Source: Hymenobacter amundsenii
Lineage (GTDB): Bacteria; Bacteroidota; Bacteroidia; Cytophagales; Hymenobacteraceae
DNA length: 35,312 nt
Direction of reading: 5' to 3'
NCBI RefSeq assembly: GCF_002204745.1
Contig: NZ_NIRR01000036.1
Location: 1 to 35,312, forward strand
Under the pieces are notes generated by a model, which searched no databases, was not told the DNA's origin, and saw nothing but the letters and a program-made list of their open reading frames with translations. The translations under genes were made by a program, and so were the position numbers. This document shows positions 31,120 through 35,312 of the stretch, one piece after another; position 1 is the first letter of the stretch; each line of letters starts with the position of its first letter.

Positions 31120-31668
31120 ATGCTATCCGACAAAGAAACCACACGCCTGAGCAAGCTCCTGAGCTTGGTGCTGCGCCACGACCCCGCCCACCTAGGTCTG
31201 ACCCTGGACGACCAGGGCTGGGTACCCGTTGATACGCTGCTGACCCAGGCCTGGACCCACCAGGTGCCTTTGACCCGCGAAGCCCTCCTGCACATCGTGG
31301 AAACCAACGCCAAGCAGCGCTTCCGCCTCTCCGACGACCAGCAGCGCATCCGTGCCAGCCAGGGCCACTCGGTGGCGGTAGATTTGGGCTACGTGCCTGT
31401 GGTGCCGCCCGCGCAACTGTACCACGGCACGGCAGCGCGTAACCTGCACGTTATTCTGGCGCAGGGCCTGCTGAAAATGGACCGCCGGCACGTGCACCTG
31501 AGTGCTGACGGTGCCACGGCCCGGCAGGTGGGCAGCCGCCACGGCTCCCCCGTGGTACTGGTGGCCGATACCGCCCGGATGCACGCCGACGGCCACCCGT
31601 TCTATCAGGCCGATAACGGCGTCTGGCTGACCGACGCCGTGCCACCGCAGTACCTGCGCCCGCTGTAG
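31120..31668 (+). CDS. kptA: RNA 2'-phosphotransferase (Tpt1/KptA)
   Basis: 182 aa. Tpt1/KptA enzymes move an internal RNA 2'-phosphate to NAD, giving ADP-ribose 1'',2''-cyclic phosphate. Family landmarks are complete: SKLLSLVLRHDP with R19-H20, GWVPVDTLL, RIRASQGHS (77-84), YHGTAARN (101-108), DRRHVHLS (121-128) and NGVWLTDAVPP (166-176). Yeast uses it to finish tRNA splicing; bacteria have no such splicing, so its natural role in bacteria is unclear and may concern RNA repair or NAD-linked modification. It lies just outside the accessory region that begins after it. ATG 31120 gives the usual length. Confidence 0.95.
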   Translation: MLSDKETTRLSKLLSLVLRHDPAHLGLTLDDQGWVPVDTLLTQAWTHQVPLTREALLHIVETNAKQRFRLSDDQQRIRASQGHSVAVDLGYVPVVPPAQLYHGTAARNLHVILAQGLLKMDRRHVHLSADGATARQVGSRHGSPVVLVADTARMHADGHPFYQADNGVWLTDAVPPQYLRPL

Positions 31669-31813
31669 GGGCAATTATCCGGGAAGGGGTAGGCGCTGGT
31701 CCGTCGGGAAACCACGGCTTCCATTCACGCCTGCGTTAAGCCTGGATAGTGGATGGCGGTTAAACATGGCGGATAAAATCCGGATATTGGGCTGCTGGTT
31801 AACCCCCTTTACC

Positions 31814-32689
31814 ATGAATCTCGCCGCCCAATTCAACGATTATATCCGCCAGCAAAATAGCGCCCCGCGGACCGATTTCTGCGGCCTAAACCCCGACCAG
31901 ATCTACCGACTGATTTACAGTTCTCTGGGGCCCGGCTCGCCGGTGCGGCTGTGCGAAAACCTGCCCGACGCGGTGCTCGACCAAGTGCCGCTGCTACTGC
32001 TCACAGAAGCATTCCTGCGTATTATACGGCGTGACAAAAGCATTAAGCTCACGGCGGCCGGGGCGCTGCCGCGCAAGTACCTGCTAGAACTCTACGGCCT
32101 GGGGCTGCTACCGGAGCCCAACCTCGATTCCGGCCTCATCAAGCTCAGCCGTGAGCAAGATTCATTGGTGCTCAGTGCCCTGCACATCAATACCATACTA
32201 GCCGGGCTGGCCAAAAAGGTGCATGGTCAGCTCACGCTCACCAAAAAGGCCGAGCAGCTGCTGACCCCTACGCAGCGGCCGGCACTGCTGGAAGTGGTGC
32301 TGGTTACGTTCACCGAGAAATTCAACTGGCCCTATTTTGATCTGTACCCGTCTGAATCGACCGGGCAAATGGCCTGGCTGTACTCGGTGTACCTGCTCGC
32401 TAAGTTTGGCCATGAAGTGCGGCCAGCCAGCTTCTACGCCGACAAATACCAGCTGGCTTTTCCGCTCGTGCGGGCTGATTTCCCGGACCAGCCCTACGCC
32501 TCGCCCGAGCAGCAGTTGCGCCGCTGCTACTGCGTACGCACGTTTGGCCGGAGCCTGAACTGGTTTGGGTTGGTGACGGTGGGCAACAGCCCGCACTACC
32601 TGGATACCGATAGCAGCCAGGTAGCCGCCACCGGCCTGCTAGCGCAGCTATTCGACGTGTGGCAGGCCCCGGAAACGCCTATTCTGTAA
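31814..32689 (+). CDS. Unknown protein, 291 aa
   Basis: No signal peptide or membrane span. I do not recognise the family. Features: DFCGLNPDQIYRLIYSSLG near the N-terminus, a pattern I associate with plasmid- or island-borne hypothetical proteins (GLSPxQMxxLLY-like); LTAAGALPRKYLLELYGLG (winged-helix or spacer-like); LTLTKKAEQLL; and a Trp/Tyr-rich second half. ATG 31814 (MNLAAQFNDYI) is preferred to an in-frame ATG at 31766, which would add 16 residues with little character. The gene stands alone between kptA and the recombinase remnant; its base composition is like the host. Confidence 0.6.
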   Translation: MNLAAQFNDYIRQQNSAPRTDFCGLNPDQIYRLIYSSLGPGSPVRLCENLPDAVLDQVPLLLLTEAFLRIIRRDKSIKLTAAGALPRKYLLELYGLGLLPEPNLDSGLIKLSREQDSLVLSALHINTILAGLAKKVHGQLTLTKKAEQLLTPTQRPALLEVVLVTFTEKFNWPYFDLYPSESTGQMAWLYSVYLLAKFGHEVRPASFYADKYQLAFPLVRADFPDQPYASPEQQLRRCYCVRTFGRSLNWFGLVTVGNSPHYLDTDSSQVAATGLLAQLFDVWQAPETPIL

Positions 32690-32761
32690 GGGTGGTGAAA
32701 TGCATCCGGGATATAGTTGGCGGTTGTGGCTGGCTTGGTTTACTTCATACCGGTTTGCTGC

Positions 32762-33041
32762 ACCTATCTGGTCTTGCAGGGCCAGCACCCCGGCGAGCCT
32801 TACAGCGCCCGCAGCCTCCAGATGGTGGTTGAAGCAAGCTGCCAGCCGGGCGGGCATCTCCCGGCCTATTTCGCTCCATATGCTACGGCACTCCTACGCC
32901 ACGCACCTGATGGAAACTGGTACCGATATTCGCATCATTCAGGACTTGCTGGGCCACAGCAGCATCAAAACCACCGAAATCTACCCGCATGTTGCCCAAC
33001 GTACCCGCCCGGCTTCCCCACTCGACAGCCTCGGCCTTTGA
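32762..33041 (+). pseudogene. C-terminal remnant of a tyrosine recombinase, frameshifted
   Basis: Two frames together give the C-terminal third of a site-specific integrase. The first contributes GQHPGEPYSARSLQMVV (about 32780-32830); the second continues KQAASRAGISRPISLHMLRH and SYATHLMETGTDIRIIQDLLGHSS to the tail SPLDSL. One extra base near 32831 explains the change. The second catalytic Arg (LRHSYATHL), the GHSS box and the Tyr nucleophile (TTEIYPHV) are present; the N-terminal domain and the first catalytic Arg are missing. It cannot be active. The C-terminal pattern is shared by XerC-like and integron-type integrases, and the fragment is too short to decide. It lies just before the cassette-like element. 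Confidence 0.8.
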
Positions 33042-33048
33042 TTGGCGA

Positions 33049-33088
33049 GTAGCGGATAGCATGCTGTATTTGGTATGCTATCCGCTAC
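33049..33088 (+). terminator. Hairpin after the recombinase remnant
   Basis: A perfect 14-bp stem (33049-33062 with 33075-33088) around a 12-base loop. There is no T-run, so it may be a recombination-site structure instead. A weaker stem (CCCGCTA / TAGCGGG) follows within 33114-33146. Confidence 0.4.
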
Positions 33089-33153
33089 CCACTTGCGTAC
33101 TAAGAAAAAATGCCCGCTATTTGGGCAACTGCTGAGTAGCGGGTATCCTAATG

Positions 33154-34083
33154 TTAGCACCCATTTTAAAAAAAAGCCGACATCAATGACAGAACAAAAA
33201 ACAGAATTGGCATTTCTAAAATCAAGCAGAAAAAGAAGAATTGCGGCATTCTTTATTGATCATTTAATAATGACATTTTTAATGGTTTCAATTGTATTTA
33301 TTGCACTTGGACCAAATTTTATGGACGAAAATAATCCAAGTAAAATAATGACAACAATGTTGTTCGTTATGATACCTGGATTCCTACTATATTTTGCAAA
33401 AGACAGCTTGAAAGGAATTAGTGCTGGAAAATGGATTATGGGAATAATGGTTCGTGACGAGAATAGTCAAAATAAAATCCCTTCATTTGGAAGAATTTTT
33501 CTAAGAAACTTATTTATAATTATATGGCCTATTGAATTTATTGTTTTGGCAACTAACGACCAAAAGAAAAGACTTGGGGACAAACTTGCAAAAACAATCG
33601 TGGTAAAAAATCCAAATGAGCCAACTAAACTTCCACGAGTTTTAGCACTTATTGGAGTGGGAATTGCTTTTTTTGTCTTTGTATTTTTTACGGCTGGAAA
33701 TGCAATGAAAAATTCAGATGCATATAAAGTAGCGACAAAAGAAATCGAAATAAATAAAGAAATAATAGCTGAAACTGGTGGAATAAAGGGATATGGAATG
33801 ATGCCAACAGGAAATGTAAGTATATCAAACGAACAAGGACAAGCACAATTTGAAATCAAGGTTTTAGGGAACAAGAAAGACCTAAATGTTAGTGTTTACT
33901 TGGAGAAAGAACCAAATGGCGAATGGAAACTAATAGAAATGCAAAAATAAAAACTGATGCTAACAGCAGTTAGGCAGAATGGTAGGTTCAGTGCTAAAAT
34001 AGAGTTTGGTTTTACAATTGAAATTTAGTGTAAAATTGAAGTTACGTGCTTCTAAATCCGCCACTTCGCCAAGCTGCAAAACG
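33154..34083 (+). mobile_element. Integron-like gene cassette (candidate)
   Basis: 930 bp from TTAGCACCC, after G33153, to G34083. It contains one AT-rich gene starting 32 bp from the left end and an attC-like palindromic element at the right end, the exact layout of an integron cassette. A sample line inside the gene (33241-33300) has 14 G+C of 60, far below the surrounding genes. Both edges are of the G|TT type used by integron integrases. A degraded tyrosine recombinase lies just upstream. The boundaries are inferred from the attC-like folding and the junction motifs. Confidence 0.55.
33186..33950 (+). CDS. RDD-family membrane protein with a Coa1-like C-terminal domain
   Basis: 254 aa, strongly AT-rich unlike its neighbours. 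The RDD core has RRIAAFFIDHLI (R18, D25), membrane segments at about 20-41, 55-71 and 105-122, and DSLKGISAGKWIMGIMV. A fourth membrane segment is at 151-171, followed by a soluble domain (about 178-254) that looks like the cytochrome c oxidase assembly factor Coa1 family. RDD proteins are small membrane proteins, some linked to ion transport; the function here is unknown. ATG 33186 (MTEQKTELAFL) is preferred because the upstream part of the frame lies in the recombination junction. Composition and context mark it as acquired by transfer. Confidence 0.85.
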   Translation: MTEQKTELAFLKSSRKRRIAAFFIDHLIMTFLMVSIVFIALGPNFMDENNPSKIMTTMLFVMIPGFLLYFAKDSLKGISAGKWIMGIMVRDENSQNKIPSFGRIFLRNLFIIIWPIEFIVLATNDQKKRLGDKLAKTIVVKNPNEPTKLPRVLALIGVGIAFFVFVFFTAGNAMKNSDAYKVATKEIEINKEIIAETGGIKGYGMMPTGNVSISNEQGQAQFEIKVLGNKKDLNVSVYLEKEPNGEWKLIEMQK

Positions 34084-34085
34084 TT
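33961..34085 (+). other. attC-like recombination site
   Basis: The left end TAACAGCAGTTAGGCAGAAT and right end CTTCGCCAAGCTGCAAAACG followed by TT can be folded on each other: GCAG-TTAGGC-GAATGG pairs with the reverse of CCACTTCGCC-AAGCTGC with small bulges, and the outer AAC...GTT ends pair. Imperfect pairing with extruded bases around a variable AT-rich centre is the hallmark of attC sites. It starts 10 bp after the cassette gene's stop. Confidence 0.55.
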
Positions 34086-34156
34086 GATATTTAAAAAAAG
34101 GCCGCCGCTGCTTCATGTGAAGCAGCGGCGGCCTTTTTTTAAATATCAACGTTTTG
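34077..34156. terminator. Perfect 80-bp palindrome containing a terminator
   Basis: 39-base arms, exact reverse complements, around a two-base centre. The core GGCCGCCGCTGCTTCA / TGAAGCAGCGGCGGCC is followed in both directions by a run of seven T, then AAATATCAACGTTTTG. The core is a strong bidirectional terminator, directly after the stop of the minus-strand fragment at 34158. Its left outer arm coincides with the last bases of the attC-like site. Confidence 0.85.
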
Positions 34157-34157
34157 T

Positions 34158-34345
34158 TTACTCCCCGCTGGTGGCAGCTGGGCCTTCAGCGGCGGGCGTA
34201 TCGCCTTCGGGGCGGGGGCCACGGCCGGAGCGGTTGCGGCCGCCCCGGCTGCGGCGGGGCTTCTCGCCCTCGGCACCTTCGGCACCGGCAATGTGGGCAC
34301 CGGGTGCGTCGTCGGGCAGGGGCAGGCGGGGGGCGCGGCCAGTGG
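34158..34345 (-). pseudogene. C-terminal tail of an RG-rich protein, 5' part missing
   Basis: The minus frame ending at 34158 reads like the tail of an RNA-binding protein: EKPRRSRGGRNRSGRGPRPE, then a Thr/Ala/Pro/Glu-rich end. Such tails occur on Bacteroidota RNA helicases and other RNA-binding proteins, but the globular part is absent: upstream of about 34345 the frame loses character and the oppositely oriented acidic gene begins. With the strong terminator just after its stop, it looks like the 3' end of a host gene cut by a rearrangement. The frame formally opens at 34385 but has no sensible start. Confidence 0.45.
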
Positions 34346-34348
34346 ACG

Positions 34349-34705
34349 GTGGAAGAGTACAACGATCAGGCGCCCGCTTGCGCAATTGACGCGAACTTTA
34401 TCGCCCATTGGTGGGATGATGAAGAGCGTACATCCACGTCCGCAACGATCTTCCTGGCCCATATTCATGTGCAGTGTTATTTTTTCGGAGATTTCGAACT
34501 GGAGAACGACATTTGCCCGAGCGAAATACAATGCTTGGCAGACCACGAAAGGCTTATGCAGTACCTGGTTGCGGTTTCCCTAACACTCGGTAAAGAAGTG
34601 GTGATGACGGAGGAGGCCATTCATGACGCCCAGGTCTTTGTACGCGTGAATGGCAGAAGCATTCATTACGAGGACATAGTCCAGGGCGCAGGGAGAATCC
34701 ACTAA
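34349..34705 (+). CDS. Unknown acidic protein, possible immunity-type, 5' end uncertain
   Basis: 118 aa from GTG 34349 (VEEYNDQAPACAIDANF). No signal peptide or membrane span; acidic, rich in His, Trp and Cys (FIAHWWDDEERTSTSA, HIHVQCYFFGDFELEN). I do not recognise the family. Size, acidity and position 69 bp before a barstar gene suggest an immunity protein of a toxin system, but no toxin gene is present. The frame is open further upstream, where it runs through the antisense of the RG-rich tail, so the true start was probably lost at the same rearrangement joint and the gene may be 5'-truncated. Confidence 0.5.
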   Translation: MEEYNDQAPACAIDANFIAHWWDDEERTSTSATIFLAHIHVQCYFFGDFELENDICPSEIQCLADHERLMQYLVAVSLTLGKEVVMTEEAIHDAQVFVRVNGRSIHYEDIVQGAGRIH

Positions 34706-34737
34706 GTCGTAGGTTGAATCTTCGTTTTGGCAAATCC

Positions 34738-35094
34738 GACCGTTTTCGTGAACGCCTCTGAGTACCTTCCCAAGATGAAAGTTGCTTTACAAGGGTCGGA
34801 GATGACGAGTGTGCTGGCGCTGCACGCTCAGTTTAAGCAGCAGCTCGCCTTTCCCGACTACTACGGCGAGAATTTGGACGCGCTGTGGGACTGCATCCGA
34901 TGCGTAGATGTTCCCTTAATCGTGGAATGGCGGGACTTTGCCCAAAGCCGCCTGCACCTGGGCCAGTACGCGGACCGAGTACTCGAAACCCTGCGGGATG
35001 CCGAGCAAGAAGTACCGGGGTTCATTCTTGAAGTCCGCTAGAAAGCTCCTTCAACCAAGCGGAGCGCGTTTACCTTCGGACCGTTTTCGTGAAC
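34738..35094 (+). repeat. 16-bp direct repeats flanking the barstar gene
   Basis: GACCGTTTTCGTGAAC occurs at 34738-34753 and again at 35079-35094, framing the barstar gene. It may mark the ends of an inserted or duplicated unit, or two copies of a shared 5' sequence. Confidence 0.6.
34775..35041 (+). CDS. Barstar family protein (RNase inhibitor)
   Basis: 88 aa from ATG 34775. Barstar binds and blocks barnase-type ribonucleases. The family core is clear: FPDYYGENLDALWDCI, then LIVEWRDFAQSRLHLG with the conserved Trp, and the C-terminal strand GFILEV. The acidic residues of the toxin-binding helix (YGENLDALWD) are in place, so it should be functional. No barnase-like gene lies nearby; orphan barstar genes often protect against toxins delivered by neighbours. 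An in-frame TTG at 34727 would add 16 residues; ATG 34775 (MKVALQGSEMTS) matches the usual family length. Confidence 0.88.
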   Translation: MKVALQGSEMTSVLALHAQFKQQLAFPDYYGENLDALWDCIRCVDVPLIVEWRDFAQSRLHLGQYADRVLETLRDAEQEVPGFILEVR

Positions 35095-35142
35095 ACGCTG
35101 CTGCTGCATTTGACGCTTCATGCGATTGGGCAAGGAGCCCCC

Positions 35143-35150
35143 TACCTTGC
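35143..35150 (+). promoter_or_regulatory. Possible -7 box before the partial gene
   Basis: TACCTTGC resembles the -7 element, 50 bp before the ATG at 35201. A second similar box (TACCTTCG) is at 35071-35078. Neither has a clear -33 partner. Confidence 0.25.
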
Positions 35151-35200
35151 GCGTCCCTGCCGGAGCCGGTTGTCGGTCGGCGTTTACTTTTCCCCTGCCC

Positions 35201-35312
35201 ATGCGCTCTTGGTTGCTGCTGCCGCTCTTTTTCCTTACATCCGGTACGCCCCGCTCGCCCCGCATCGTGCTGCCGGGGTATTTTACCTGCCGCGGGGCCC
35301 TCATGCTGGAAA
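35201..35312 (+). CDS. Partial gene for a probable secreted protein, runs off the window
   Basis: Only the first 37 codons are in the window. The N-terminus MRSWLLLPLFFLTSG is a likely signal peptide, followed by TPRSPRIVLPGYFTCRGALM. No family can be named from so little. A longer minus-strand frame over the same stretch and a plus frame from GTG 35088 look less protein-like. Confidence 0.4.
   Translation, partial: MRSWLLLPLFFLTSGTPRSPRIVLPGYFTCRGALMLE

Noticed and set aside
34706..35312. A barnase toxin gene partnering barstar
   Set aside because: No frame near barstar shows a secreted RNase domain; the partial gene at 35201 is too short to judge but shows no such motif.
1..35312. tRNA or rRNA genes and complete insertion sequences
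   Set aside because: I saw no cloverleaf-like segment with a T-loop, no rRNA-like stretch, and no transposase frame.

Overview
The window looks like a chromosomal segment of a high-GC Bacteroidota bacterium of the Cytophagales, most like Hymenobacter. Reasons: protein families typical of that group (BatA-domain protein, DUF4199 pair, Lnb/DUF4105, Bacteroidota-type SpeA, menaquinone MenA), almost no Shine-Dalgarno sequences, several GTG/TTG starts, and repeated TAnnTTTG boxes, the -7 element of Bacteroidota promoters. The genus is inferred from overall impression, not from a marker gene.

Layout. 1-215: a structured, apparently non-coding segment ending in a perfect terminator. 310-5961: a BatA-type membrane protein, two DUF4199 membrane proteins, two glycosyltransferases (GT2, GT4) and a small unknown protein, all on the plus strand. 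5968-9889, minus strand: GT9 glycosyltransferase, Lnb-like membrane protein and purB. 10162-12309: a GT51 peptidoglycan transglycosylase divergent from purB. 12532-15801, minus strand: TerC, a Dpm1-like GT2, and hemG carrying an apparent frameshift. 15986-17090: a GmhB-like phosphatase and two small paralogous lipoproteins, the second only 51 aa. 17302-20054: divergent speA and arginase, two enzymes using arginine. 20148-24513: a kaiC-kaiB-kaiB-histidine kinase cluster without kaiA. 24726-31668: housekeeping genes (argS, LOG-family hydrolase, KAS III-like synthase, glutathione peroxidase, HAD phosphatase, menA, kptA).

31669-35312 is an accessory region: an unknown protein, a frameshifted tyrosine-recombinase remnant, a strikingly AT-rich gene packaged like an integron cassette (gene plus attC-like element, 33154-34083), an 80-bp palindrome, the truncated tail of an RG-rich protein, an unknown acidic protein with an uncertain 5' end, an orphan barstar, and the start of a secreted protein that runs off the window.

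Intergenic DNA is unusually rich in palindromes. At least two dispersed families are visible (one built on GTCATSCTGAGCG...GAAGCAT, one on CTCACT/AGTGAG). Two unrelated minus-strand genes (terC and the KAS III gene) end in the same Ser-Glu-stop, encoded inside a (GAGT)n tetranucleotide repeat. The hemG and gmhB-like promoters are mirror images inside a 31-bp inverted repeat.

The strongest candidates for something little described are the Kai-like cluster, whose KaiC carries a coiled-coil tail, and the single-cassette integron-like element next to an integrase remnant.
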